Assembly (NCBI GenBank): GCA_963798705.1
Contig: CAWCTW010000005.1
Location: forward strand, 2,294,001 to 2,358,000
Reading direction: 5' to 3'
Length of the DNA: 64,000 nucleotides
From: AC-56 sp963798705
Lineage (GTDB): Bacteria; Actinomycetota; Thermoleophilia; Solirubrobacterales; 70-9
The notes under the pieces are model-generated. The model was not told the origin of the DNA. It was given only the letters and a program-made list of their open reading frames with translations, and did not search any database. The translations under genes were made by a program, and so were the position numbers. This document shows positions 35,555 through 43,568 of the stretch, one piece after another. The first letter of the stretch is position 1. Every line of letters starts with the position of its first letter.

Positions 35555-35697
35555 CGGGAAATGACAGCGCCGGATCCGAGGACTTGACATGCCGTGAGAG
35601 AGTGGGAACAGGGACACCACCGAGGAAGCAGCCGATGAGACAGAGAGTCAAGACCACGGGAGACGTCGCCGGACGACCGGGGGTGGCGGGAGGCTGA
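35555..35697 (+). promoter_or_regulatory. second copy of the C1-cluster promoter plus a 20-codon leader
   Basis: Carries CGGGAAATGACAG at 35555 and TTGACA at 35584, like 31325-31404. It then has an ATG at 35635 opening a 20-residue peptide MRQRVKTTGDVAGRPGVAGG, related to MSQSVRTTGEVGGRRGLGW of the C1 protease. The peptide stops 2 bases before the amidohydrolase ATG, so the old protease start now serves as a leader, and its GGGAGG as the ribosome site of the next gene. Likely an internal promoter. Confidence 0.65.
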
Positions 35698-35699
35698 CC

Positions 35700-37097
35700 A
35701 TGTCGGAGGAGAACGACCGCTTCGAGGCCGCCTACCGGAGCCCGGTAACCGAGGCCAACCCTCCGCCCGAGACGGTCGCGGCGACGCCCGTCACCTTCGG
35801 CGCGGCCGCCCCCGCCGAGGGCCTCGCCCTGGAGGGCTGCGTGTTGACGCCGGAGCGAAGGATCGATCCGGGCTATGTGGTCATCCAGGGCTCCGAGATC
35901 CAGGCCGTGACGGAGACCCGTCCGCAGGCGGTCACGGTTCATCCGACCGGCGGGGTGATCACGCCGGGCCTCATCGACCTCCACGGCCATCCGGAGTTCA
36001 ACGTCTTCGCCGCATGGGAGCCGCCGGTGCGGTTCGTCAACCGCTACTCCTGGCGAGGCAGCGAGCTCTATCACCGGCTCGTCCGCGATCCGCAGAACCA
36101 TCTCCTCGAGGTCCTGCCCGCTTGGACGCAGCGTCGCTACGCCGAGATCCGGGCCCTGGTGGGCGGAGTCACGGCGATCCAGGGGACCGGCGGGCTGGCG
36201 AGCACCTATGAGGCGGAGGCCCTCGTTCGAAATGTTGACAAGTGGATCTTCGGGGCGCAGATCGGGCGCTCGATGATCGACCTCCCGTCGGGTTCGTTTG
36301 GCATGGAGGGCATGACCAGCGTCCTCGCCGGAATCGAGCGGGGCGACGTCAGGGCCTTCTACGTCCACCTGGCAGAGGGCAAGCGCGACAACGAGCGCTC
36401 GCAGGCGGAGTTCGGGAAGCTGGTCGATCTCAACGGCCTGACCGCGGCCACCGTCCTCATCCACGGAACGGCACTGACCGAGGACCAGTTCGTTGATGTG
36501 GCCGATGCCGACGCCAAGCTCGTCTGGTCTCCCCAGAGCAACCTGCGGCTGTACGGGGAGACGACCCTCGCGGGGGCGGCGCTCCAGCGGGGGGTCACCG
36601 TCGGCCTCGGCGCCGATTGGCTGCCGAGCGGCAGCACGAGCCTGCTTGCCGAGGTGAAGGTGGCGAGGCGCTGCCTGGCGCTCGAGGGCCATCGCTACGG
36701 ATCCAAGAAGCTCGTCGACATGCTGACCCGGGACGCCGCCAAGATCGCCGGCCTCGACGACAAGCTCGGCACATTGGAGGCTGGCCGCCCGGCCGACCTG
36801 GTCGTCTTCGAGCGTCGCCACGAGGATCCGTGGGAGAACGTCGTCGAGGCCGAGCCGGGTTGGGTCGACCTGGTGATGATCAACGGGGACCTGACCTATG
36901 GGCGCGAGGACCTGATCACCGATCTCACTGACTCGGTGGAGGAGGCCTCGGTCGAGCCGGTCCGCGCCTGGGGCAAGCGCATGCTCCTGGACACCAGCTA
37001 CATGGTCAATCCGGACGGCGAGCATATTCCGACCCTCGAGGAGCTCCGCACGGAGTTGATCAAGGCATATCCACAGGTCGGCCCGATCTTCGCCTGA
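35700..37097 (+). CDS. amidohydrolase (imidazolonepropionase/cytosine-deaminase-like)
   Basis: A 465-residue metal-dependent amidohydrolase. Metal motifs: ITPGLIDLHGHPEFNVF (HxH), VLIHGTALTEDQF (His), and a late Asp region VTVGLGADWLPSGSTS. The N-terminal composite beta-domain has VLTPERRIDPGYVVIQG, and the C-terminal return is LGTLEAGRPADLVVFERR. The chemistry is hydrolysis or deamination of a cyclic amide or heterocycle; the substrate is unknown. It lies behind the duplicated promoter and 27 bases before the phosphorylase-like gene. Confidence 0.83.
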   Translation: MSEENDRFEAAYRSPVTEANPPPETVAATPVTFGAAAPAEGLALEGCVLTPERRIDPGYVVIQGSEIQAVTETRPQAVTVHPTGGVITPGLIDLHGHPEFNVFAAWEPPVRFVNRYSWRGSELYHRLVRDPQNHLLEVLPAWTQRRYAEIRALVGGVTAIQGTGGLASTYEAEALVRNVDKWIFGAQIGRSMIDLPSGSFGMEGMTSVLAGIERGDVRAFYVHLAEGKRDNERSQAEFGKLVDLNGLTAATVLIHGTALTEDQFVDVADADAKLVWSPQSNLRLYGETTLAGAALQRGVTVGLGADWLPSGSTSLLAEVKVARRCLALEGHRYGSKKLVDMLTRDAAKIAGLDDKLGTLEAGRPADLVVFERRHEDPWENVVEAEPGWVDLVMINGDLTYGREDLITDLTDSVEEASVEPVRAWGKRMLLDTSYMVNPDGEHIPTLEELRTELIKAYPQVGPIFA

Positions 37098-37124
37098 GCG
37101 ATGCCGGGGAGCTAGGAGCATCGG

Positions 37125-38321
37125 ATGGACCGCGCAGAACTCGAGGGGCGAAAGGAGCTCGCCCGGACGCTGTTGGCGGCCGATCCGGCCCCCCCCGAGA
37201 GCGCCGATGAAGGCGGCGCGGCCCTCGCGGCGGCCCCGTTCGCCGCTCCCACTTCGCCACTGACCGCGCCGCGGGCGAAGGACATCCCGTTTCCGCAGGC
37301 GCTCCGCCCGGCGCCGAGCGCCCCGGACGCGGTCGATCCCGACGCGCCGATTCCCCCGGCCGATGTGCTGGTCATCACCTGGACCGCGGCCGAATGCGAC
37401 GCCCTTGCCGACGTGTTCACCCCCGGGGTCAGCCGGCAGCGCTGGCACTTCTATCGCCGCCACTTCGCGGATCGCTACCTCCCCTCGATTCGCCCGGGCG
37501 CTCCCTCGCGGATGGCCGGGCGCCTCGGCAGCTGGCTGCGAACGTCGGTCGGTGACCTGTCGGTCATCTGCTTCAAGTCGGAGCTTCACCTGAACCAGGA
37601 CGGAATCAGGACGGGCGACGGGACGGCGACGCTGCCGGTGAAGGATCTCTTCCTGCAGCTGATCGACGAGATCCAGCCCTCGGTCGTGCTCACGGTCGGG
37701 ACCGCCGGCGGGGTCGCGGCGGGTCACGACCTCGGCGACGCGGTGGTCACACGGGCCGCTCGCTTCCGTTGCCAAGACGAGTTCAGGCACGAGCCCTTCA
37801 ACGACAAGACGTTTCGCTCCGACTGGAGGGTGCCTCGGAGCCACTTCACCGAGGCTCGAAAGCTCATGGAGGGCTTCGCCACCCGCCTGGTCGAGCCGGC
37901 CTTCGCGCCGCCCACCAAGCGCTACAGGTTCGAGGACGAGCCGATCCGCAGCGATCCCCCGAACCGCCCGAACATCAAGCTCGATGGGGACGACTTTCCG
38001 GCGTTCCACCCGATCCTCACCACCGACTTCTTCGAGTTCGGGACCAGCGCCAACCACCTCGATCAGGAGGGCTGCGGAGTCGAGATGGGCGACGCGGCGC
38101 TCGGACTCGCCTGCTCGGAGCTCGATGAGCCGCCGCGATGGGCCGTGGTCAGGAACATCTCGGATCCGGTCATCAACGCCGACCTGCCGACCGGCCCGGA
38201 CCTGGCGCTGAACATGCAGGCCCACTGGGCCGTCTGGTTCTATGAGGCCTTCGGCTACTGGACCAGCGTCACCGGGGCGCTTGCGACCTGGGGAATCGTC
38301 GCCGGCTTGGATTCGAGCTAG
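37125..38321 (+). CDS. nucleoside phosphorylase-superfamily protein
   Basis: A 398-residue protein. After a 100-residue Pro/Ala-rich N-terminus it has a PNP/MTAN-like fold: VLVITWTAAECDALADVF, VVLTVGTAGGVAAGHDLGDA with VVTRAARF, and the base/ribose site region VEMGDAALGLACSE with VVRNISDPVIN. The Gly-rich and EMGDAA motifs match purine-nucleoside phosphorylases and nucleosidases. Inserts and the lack of a clear phosphate site leave the reaction open (nucleosidase or signalling sensor). It is last in the cluster. Confidence 0.72.
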   Translation: MDRAELEGRKELARTLLAADPAPPESADEGGAALAAAPFAAPTSPLTAPRAKDIPFPQALRPAPSAPDAVDPDAPIPPADVLVITWTAAECDALADVFTPGVSRQRWHFYRRHFADRYLPSIRPGAPSRMAGRLGSWLRTSVGDLSVICFKSELHLNQDGIRTGDGTATLPVKDLFLQLIDEIQPSVVLTVGTAGGVAAGHDLGDAVVTRAARFRCQDEFRHEPFNDKTFRSDWRVPRSHFTEARKLMEGFATRLVEPAFAPPTKRYRFEDEPIRSDPPNRPNIKLDGDDFPAFHPILTTDFFEFGTSANHLDQEGCGVEMGDAALGLACSELDEPPRWAVVRNISDPVINADLPTGPDLALNMQAHWAVWFYEAFGYWTSVTGALATWGIVAGLDSS

Positions 38322-38348
38322 TGGCTCACAGCAACGCCCAACTTCCGG

Positions 38349-38639
38349 CTAGCGAAGCGAGCGCCTGTCGAGCACCAGGCGGTCACCACCGGCGGAGACC
38401 ACCCGGGCTCGCCATGCCTTCTCTCCCTCCCGGACTCCGGACGACGAGTTCGTCGTCGTCCGTGAGCTCCCACCGCCCGGGGCGGGCCTCGGGACGATCC
38501 GTCGCCCCGGGCCGCCCTCGGTCGCCACGCCCCCCTCGCCGAGCTCGAGCTCCCAGCGCCCGCGGGAGGGCGGAAGCTCCGTGTCCGCCGGGACGAACAC
38601 CATCTCTCCTCGGTGTCCTGTTCGTGCGCGTGGAGCCAA
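38349..38639 (-). pseudogene. possible frameshifted small gene
   Basis: In the 355-base gap after the phosphorylase gene, the minus strand reads GEMVFVPADTELPPSRGRWE, then loses frame around WELTDDDELVV, and recovers with KAWRARVVSAGGDRLVLDRR before a stop. The pieces look like a short beta-barrel protein of about 95 residues, but no single frame holds them. No family is assigned. It may be a relic or contain sequencing errors. Confidence 0.3.
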
Positions 38640-38676
38640 CGGCCGTTGAGCGCTGCCCGCTCGATGGCCATGCCGG

Positions 38677-39579
38677 CTAGGCGAGCGACTTGCGCGGACC
38701 CGCGAGCGTCGCGTTCATGCGCCCCACCTGGCCGGCCGTGAACATGAACATCGCGGCATCGTCGACGTAGTCCATGTAGTCCATGAACATGTCGCCGTTG
38801 GGGCCGTTGTTGCAGGTGACGTGCGGGAAGGTGGGCTTGCCGTAGTTCGGGCCGGCCGCGTTCGGCGTGTCCGCCACGCGGTCGCCGCCGCCGCAGCCCA
38901 TCGTGTCGCCCCAGATGTGCCGCAGGTTGAGCCAGTGCCCGACCTCGTGCGTTGCCGTGCGGCCGAGGTCGAATGGCGCCTTGGCCGTGCCGGTGGTCCC
39001 GAACCCCGAGTGCAGGATCACCACGCCGTCGGTTCGCGCCGGGCCGCCTGGGAACTGCGCGTAGCCGAGCAACCCGCCACCGAGGTTGCAGACCCAGATG
39101 TTCAGATACCGCTTGGCCGGCCAGGCCGCCACCCCGCCCTGCGAGGGCTTCTTCACGGAGTCGTCGGCGCCGAACGACCGCCGGCCGGTCTTCGTGCGAG
39201 TGACTCCGTCGGTCGGCTTTCCATTCGGATCCCTCTTGGCCAGCTGGAATTCCACCTTGGCGTCGGTCACCAGGCTTTGGAAGGCGGCCGGGACGTTGCT
39301 CTTGTCTGGGTTGGTCGCGCGGTAGTCCCGGTTGAGCACGGTGATCTGCGTGTTGATCTGCTGCTTCGAGATGTTCTCGGCGTTGGTCCGGTAGACAACG
39401 TGCACGACGACCGGGATCGTGATCAGCCTGCGCATTGCCTTCTGCGCCTCGCCGGTTCGCAGCGACCGCTCGGTGAACTCGTCGATGCGCAGCTGGTTGG
39501 CGCGGTAGGAGGCGTACTCCTCACTGAGGCGCTCGTGTACCTCCATGGCTCCGCACTTGCGTCGTGGTGCTGGACTCAT
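38677..39579 (-). CDS. M43 (pappalysin/cytophagalysin-type) zinc metalloprotease
   Basis: A 300-residue protease from ATG 39579 behind GAGGAGGAA. The N-terminal RRKCGAMEVHERL and IPVVVHVVYRTNAENIS are standard for bacterial M43. The active site is ATHEVGHWLNLRHIWGD (HExxHxxGxxH), followed by paired Cys (MGCGGGD, HVTCNNGP) and the Met-turn MDYMDYVDDAAMFMFTAGQV. The usual signal peptide is absent, so secretion is uncertain, as with the other proteases here. Confidence 0.86.
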   Translation of the reverse strand: MSPAPRRKCGAMEVHERLSEEYASYRANQLRIDEFTERSLRTGEAQKAMRRLITIPVVVHVVYRTNAENISKQQINTQITVLNRDYRATNPDKSNVPAAFQSLVTDAKVEFQLAKRDPNGKPTDGVTRTKTGRRSFGADDSVKKPSQGGVAAWPAKRYLNIWVCNLGGGLLGYAQFPGGPARTDGVVILHSGFGTTGTAKAPFDLGRTATHEVGHWLNLRHIWGDTMGCGGGDRVADTPNAAGPNYGKPTFPHVTCNNGPNGDMFMDYMDYVDDAAMFMFTAGQVGRMNATLAGPRKSLA

Positions 39580-39684
39580 CGCGTTCCTCCTCCTCTCGCC
39601 TCACGGCGAGGTTGTGGCTCCTCCAACGAGGAGTGGCTCCGTTACTTCAACCACCGGGTTGCCTCCGCACCTCCTTTCAGCGAT

Positions 39685-40062
39685 GCGTCGGGATCGGACC
39701 TCGGCCTCCTCCTCCATCAGGCGGCCGAGGACGTCGTCAGGCATCCAGACCCGTGCCGGATAGCCCTCCCCCGTTCAAGATCGGGACCGCGCTCACTTCG
39801 CGCGGTCGTTTGCGAGCACGAGATGAACGTCGTCGACGCTCTCCGCCCACCGGAATGCGCTCAGGCCCTGACTCGTGTCGGCCTGATAGTCATCGCGCTC
39901 GGTGTACTCGTCGTCGCCGTACTCGTCCTTCCAGACGGCGTGACCGGCGGCAACCAGCACCTCGGCCGCGGACCGGAGGCTCGTGAGGTACTCCCAATCG
40001 TCCGGTATGAAGCGCCCGAGGCGGGCGTCGTCGGGGTCGTGGTCGATCGGTCGATATCTCAT
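39685..40062 (-). pseudogene. decayed copy of the segment-swapped C1 protein
   Basis: Opens MRYRPIDHDPDDARLGRFIP, as in the gene at 24174. After DDWEYL it jumps past about 110 residues (including Cys and His segments) to SLRSAAEVLVAAGHAVW and YRW-equivalent AFRWAESVDDVHLVLAND. A frameshift after DRAK leads into AVPILNGG and a damaged VWMPDDV-like tail. The direct join from LAND to AVPILN is the same as in the intact gene, so both share the unusual segment order. Confidence 0.78.
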
Positions 40063-40363
40063 CAGCGAATACCTCCGGGTCGGAGGAGGTCGGCTCGGGT
40101 CGATCCTCCACCTTCGCGCCGCCGAATGCAAGGCCCGCTTCGGGCCGAAGGAGAGGCGGATCCGGGGGTCGAAGGAGCACTCGCGGTCGATTATCTCGCC
40201 GCTGGGACGCTGACCGTCGCAGCGCGGTGCTTTGGAGCGGTCATGTCACGGTCGGCGCTGCCATCACCCGCCCGCGGATCTTCCTCAACTGCGCGTCCTG
40301 CGAGACATGGAGCGAACGGTCCGCTAGGAGGTCAACAGGGCACCGATGTTCCTCGAACGGACA

Positions 40364-40437
40364 GGAGCCTCGAAGTCACTGGGCTTTCGGAGTGGACGAT
40401 GTCCGGGGAGAACGTCGTGGCCTTTCCGAAGAATTGA
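40364..40437 (+). pseudogene. SnoaL gene-junction relic
   Basis: Resembles the joint between tandem SnoaL genes: GCCTCGAAGTCACTGGGCTT then TCGGAGTGG (degraded ...EALEAVGLSE-stop), followed by ATGTCCGGGGAGAACGTCG (MSGENV start) and an early stop at 40437. It shows that a SnoaL array once stood here. The rest of 40063-40486 holds nothing I can recognise. Confidence 0.55.
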
Positions 40438-40486
40438 ATTTGAGTCGGTACGGTCGGCGCGACCAGCAAATCAAGGAGGACAGAGC

Positions 40487-40765
40487 ATGAGCATCCTTAT
40501 CCGCTTCACCCCGACGTCTTTGACGGCCGAGCAATACGACGAGAGTATCCGCCGCTTGGAGCAGTCCCCTGGCGGCTTTCCCCCGGAGGGGATGGATTAC
40601 CACGTCTGCTTCGGCACGGATGGCAACCTTCACGTCAGCGAGATCTGGGACTCGCGGGAGCAATGTGAGGCGTTTGGCGAACGCCTGATGCCGGTGCTGG
40701 CCGATATCGGGATCGAGCCAGGCGAGCCGGAGGTGGTCGACGTGCACAACATCGTCCGGCGCTAG
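40487..40765 (+). CDS. dimeric alpha-beta-barrel (ABM-like) protein
   Basis: A 92-residue product from ATG 40487 behind AAGGAGGA. The pattern RFTPTSLTAEQYDESIRRLE, YHVCFGTDGNLHVSEIWDS and QCEAFGERLMPVLADIGIEP matches the ferredoxin-like ABM/DUF family: beta-strand, helix, two central strands, helix, then EVVDVHNIV. Function unknown; such proteins are often stress- or antibiotic-biosynthesis-related. It stands alone; the 178 bases after it hold nothing I recognise. Confidence 0.72.
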   Translation: MSILIRFTPTSLTAEQYDESIRRLEQSPGGFPPEGMDYHVCFGTDGNLHVSEIWDSREQCEAFGERLMPVLADIGIEPGEPEVVDVHNIVRR

Positions 40766-40943
40766 CCGACGAGATCCAGACCGCTCTCGCTCGGTTGCGG
40801 AGGTCGTGAATCCCCGCTGCGCTTCGACGAGAACGGCGTCTGGCCGCCGCTCCGTTTCTCGCGGCGCCGCCCGATGCACTTGAGTAACTCGGTATGAGAG
40901 ACTCCGTTCCGTTGTCGATCGAGAACTGACCCGGAGGGAAGCG

Positions 40944-41567
40944 ATGCGCAAGGCGAGTCTGATGGTCGTGGGGGCGCTTGCCAGTGCGCTTCTCGTGGGG
41001 GCGGCGACGGCGCAAGCCCAATCGGTCAGCCGTTGTACCGGGACACTTGCCTCCGGCGGCTATGGCAAGCTCGTCGTGCCGGCGGGTGCGACCTGCGACG
41101 GAACCAATGCCAAGGTCTGGGTCCGCGACGGCGTTCGGGTCCACCAGGGGGCCACCTTCATCCTTGGGGAAGAGGGGGGTCCCGGCACCGGCGTCATCCG
41201 GCGCCAGATCCACGCCAAGGATCCCGCCTCCCTGCAGGTGCACTTCGCGCACATCTGGGGCGGCGTGAGAATGTACGGCGGCAACGGGTTCTTCTCGACC
41301 GTCGAGGACAACACGATCCGTCGTGGCGACGTGACGATCACCGGATACCGCGGCTTCTGGTTCGGCTTCATCCGTAACGACGTTCGCGGCAACGTCAGGA
41401 TCAACAACATGAAGATGGACGATCCGGACGCGAACGAGGTCGTCACCAACAAGGTCGTCGGCAACCTGATCTGCCGTGGCGACTCGCCTGCGCCCCAGGT
41501 CGGTGATTCGCAGGGCAAGCCGAACGTCGTCACGGGGCGAAAGGTCGGCCAGTGCGCCGGTCTGTAG
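40944..41567 (+). CDS. secreted beta-rich protein
   Basis: A 207-residue product from ATG 40944 behind GGAGGGAAGC. A signal peptide is clear (SLMVVGALASALLVGAATAQ, cleavage after AQA). The mature part has short repeats of strands and turns (RVHQGATFILGEEG, RRGDVTITGYRGFWFGF, RGNVRINNMKMDDPD, ending NLICRGDSPAP). This suggests a right-handed beta-helix or related fold. One Cys pair (RCTGTL...ATCDG) may form a disulfide. Known relatives are secreted proteins of unknown role. Confidence 0.68.
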   Translation: MRKASLMVVGALASALLVGAATAQAQSVSRCTGTLASGGYGKLVVPAGATCDGTNAKVWVRDGVRVHQGATFILGEEGGPGTGVIRRQIHAKDPASLQVHFAHIWGGVRMYGGNGFFSTVEDNTIRRGDVTITGYRGFWFGFIRNDVRGNVRINNMKMDDPDANEVVTNKVVGNLICRGDSPAPQVGDSQGKPNVVTGRKVGQCAGL

Positions 41568-41903
41568 CGTTCGAGCGATAGCCCCTCATTCGGTAACCCG
41601 CGTTGGCTTCGGGGGGACGCCTGACTCGCTTGACTTCACTCCGCCGATCAGCCGACCTGGTGGCGCGACGAGCTGGGGATCAGATGCGCGAAGTGCGCGC
41701 GGCAGCCGCCACGTCGCTACAACACAGCGAGCACGGCCGAAGCCGCCCTCGCCGAGACAATCGCTGGGCCCCAGGCCTTAGCGCCGAGAATCCATTGGCC
41801 CCAGCCGCCTAACGGAGACCGGACCGCGGCCGGGACGCCGCAGATAGCGTCGCCGGGCTAGGGCCGCAACGCCCGATGCCCGCATGGGCGCTCCAACGGG
41901 TGC
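41568..41903. other. gene-free stretch
   Basis: A 336-base region between the secreted protein and the SnoaL pair. I see no coding frame with a ribosome site and no RNA gene. A CG-rich imperfect hairpin lies near 41815-41870 and could end transcription from both sides. Confidence 0.5.
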
Positions 41904-42302
41904 CTACTCGGATAGCCCGGCGGCTTCGAGGGCGTGGTGTTGGTCCATGAAGCCCTGGATGCGGATCACACACCCGTCCCGAAGCCCGAATAGGACCGCC
42001 GTTTCGGCTTCGACCTCCGCGCCGCTACCCCGCCCGCGCCGAAGTTCGTGCTGGAGGACGACAACTTGGTCTCCTACGTCGATGAACTCTTGGGGAGTCA
42101 ACTTGGTGTCCCAGTCCTCATCCCACAGCTCGAACGTTTGCCTGACGGCCTGGATGCCACGCGCGACGTTCCCGTCCGAAAGGCCGCCGCTGGTCCCATG
42201 CAGCTCGACATCCGAGTGGACGAGATGCATCACCTCGTCCGAGTTGTCGCCCTCGAAGGCTCTATAGAGCTGGCGGACGATCTCGACGCTCTCCTGCGAC
42301 AT
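41904..42302 (-). CDS. SnoaL-like protein
   Basis: A 132-residue NTF2-fold protein: MSQESVEIVRQLYRAFEGDN, then HLVHSDVELHGTSGGLSDG, EFIDVGDQVVVLQHELRRGR and the family end QHHALEAAGLSE. It is the second of two tandem copies (42707 to 41904) separated by three bases. Ligand unknown. The upstream copy is clearly diverged, so this is an old duplication. Confidence 0.82.
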   Translation of the reverse strand: MSQESVEIVRQLYRAFEGDNSDEVMHLVHSDVELHGTSGGLSDGNVARGIQAVRQTFELWDEDWDTKLTPQEFIDVGDQVVVLQHELRRGRGSGAEVEAETAVLFGLRDGCVIRIQGFMDQHHALEAAGLSE

Positions 42303-42305
42303 CGC

Positions 42306-42707
42306 CTACCCTCGCAGCCCGGCAGCTTCCAGGGCCTCAATTTCCTGGTGGGGGAGGAAGCTCTCCATCCGCGTCACGCGGCCGTCGGCGTCAAACGTCC
42401 AGACGGCCCAGCCCTCGAGATTCAACTCGATGCCGCTACCCGCTCCACGCGCCGTGATGAGCTGGTGGACCAGAACTCTGTTGCCGTGCATGCGGAATTC
42501 GATTGGCTCGATTTGCTGATCCTCGAAGGCGTCTGGCTCCATCCAAGCCCGCAGCGCGTCCGCGCCTCTCAGCGGCGATTGACCCCCCGGGGGCACGAAC
42601 TCAATCTCGGGATGGGCCAGTTCCACCGCGGTGTCGAAGTCGCCGCGATTGAACGCCTCATAGCCGCGGCGAAGGTCGCTGATGATCTCCTGATCTCGGT
42701 CAGACAT
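42306..42707 (-). CDS. SnoaL-like protein
   Basis: A 133-residue member from ATG 42707: MSDRDQEIISDLRRGYEAFN, AVELAHPEIEFVPPGGQSPL, FEDQQIEPIEFRMHGNRVLV and a final EIEALEAAGLRG. It is first of the tandem pair and directly borders the tRNA-like direct repeat at 42736. Its promoter must therefore lie within or beyond that repeat. Confidence 0.82.
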   Translation of the reverse strand: MSDRDQEIISDLRRGYEAFNRGDFDTAVELAHPEIEFVPPGGQSPLRGADALRAWMEPDAFEDQQIEPIEFRMHGNRVLVHQLITARGAGSGIELNLEGWAVWTFDADGRVTRMESFLPHQEIEALEAAGLRG

Positions 42708-42735
42708 CCCCACGCAGTATCCCGCGAGGCAAGCT

Positions 42736-42785
42736 CGATGGGCGCGGCTGGTTTCGAACGAGCATGGACGCGAGTAGTGTGAAGA
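42736..42785 (-). repeat. left att-like repeat / tRNA-Val relic
   Basis: The first 24 bases match the tRNA-Val 3' part and its flank exactly. Similarity then decays, but GTGTGAAG, which corresponds to the anticodon loop, is still present near 42778. So this may be a worn tRNA copy, not a minimal att site. Orientation is the same as the real tRNA (minus strand). Confidence 0.6.
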
Positions 42786-42795
42786 AACCAGCCCC

Positions 42796-43071
42796 TGGCG
42801 ACCATCGCGACGCAGCTGGCGCTTGCCGCCGTCGTCGCGACCGCGGGCGGCGGCGGTGGCGATCACCGGCGGGCTCGAGGTCTCCGTGCAGGTCGTCGCC
42901 TTCGGCGTGATGCTGATCGCCATCCGCCGGCTGATGGAGCTCGTCCGCGAGCTCGACGCCGCTGGCGCCCAAGTCGCCGAGCTCGCCGCGAGCGAGGAGC
43001 GCCTGCGCATCTCGCGCGACCTGCACGACCTACTCGGCCACAACCTGTCCGTGATCGCGCTGCGACCGTGA
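42796..43071 (+). pseudogene. truncated sensor histidine kinase
   Basis: Only the end of a membrane segment (ATIATQLALAAVVATA, in another frame before a GGC run), a second helix VVAFGVMLIAIRRLMELV and the phospho-acceptor box EERLRISRDLHDLLGHNLS with a stop five residues later remain. The DLHD..GH box is that of NarL-type kinases. There is no catalytic ATPase domain. It lies just inside the left island repeat, as if cut by the insertion. Confidence 0.65.
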
Positions 43072-43165
43072 CGGATGTCACGGCGAAGTCCCGACGTTTC
43101 CCACTACCGCAGGCACATCCCATTGCCTACCTTCAACAAGGTGATATCGAGCCCAGGAGGCATCG

Positions 43166-43534
43166 ATGGGAACGACGAAAAGCGATATCGACCCGGTTGG
43201 AGCCGAGCGAACCGAAGAGGTGGCCCGGGTCTTTGCGGGCCTGATCGATTCGTTCGACGGCGAGGCACGGAGGACCGCGTTGGCCGCACACCGCAACACA
43301 GCAACCACGAGGACCACATGCTTTCGCCGCACGCGGGAGGTATATCGCGCGTCTCCCCGTTGGCCATCGCCGGGCGCGGTCCCGCGGCCGACGACCTCGG
43401 GCCTCAGCGAGCGCATCTCGCCGCCTGCTGCTCAGTCGAAAGCGCCGAGTTCGAATCCGATCTCGATCCGATACGCAATGCCGCTTGACTTCGAACCAGG
43501 GTCGGTTAGGGTCGGCGCATATCTTGAGTGGTGA
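43166..43534 (+). CDS. hypothetical protein, perhaps frameshifted
   Basis: ATG 43166 follows AGGAGG by six bases. The first 40 residues (MGTTKSDIDPVGAERTEEVA, VFAGLIDSFDGEARR) look like a real helical N-terminus. After that the composition becomes Arg/Thr/Pro-rich and unlike a protein, which suggests a lost frame. No family recognised. Confidence 0.3.
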   Translation: MGTTKSDIDPVGAERTEEVARVFAGLIDSFDGEARRTALAAHRNTATTRTTCFRRTREVYRASPRWPSPGAVPRPTTSGLSERISPPAAQSKAPSSNPISIRYAMPLDFEPGSVRVGAYLEW

Positions 43535-43568
43535 TCGAGGGGGGATAGCGGAAGAGCCGGTTGTCCGC

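Noticed and set aside
34845..38225. A 1126-codon open frame on the minus strand, antisense to the oxidoreductase, amidohydrolase and phosphorylase genes.
   Set aside because: High-GC genes commonly leave the opposite strand open. The translation is Arg/Val/Gly/His-rich without domains, while the plus strand has three recognisable enzymes.
38321..38680. Plus-strand ORFs after the phosphorylase gene.
   Set aside because: Composition is Arg/Ser/Pro noise; the minus strand has the more protein-like, though broken, pieces.
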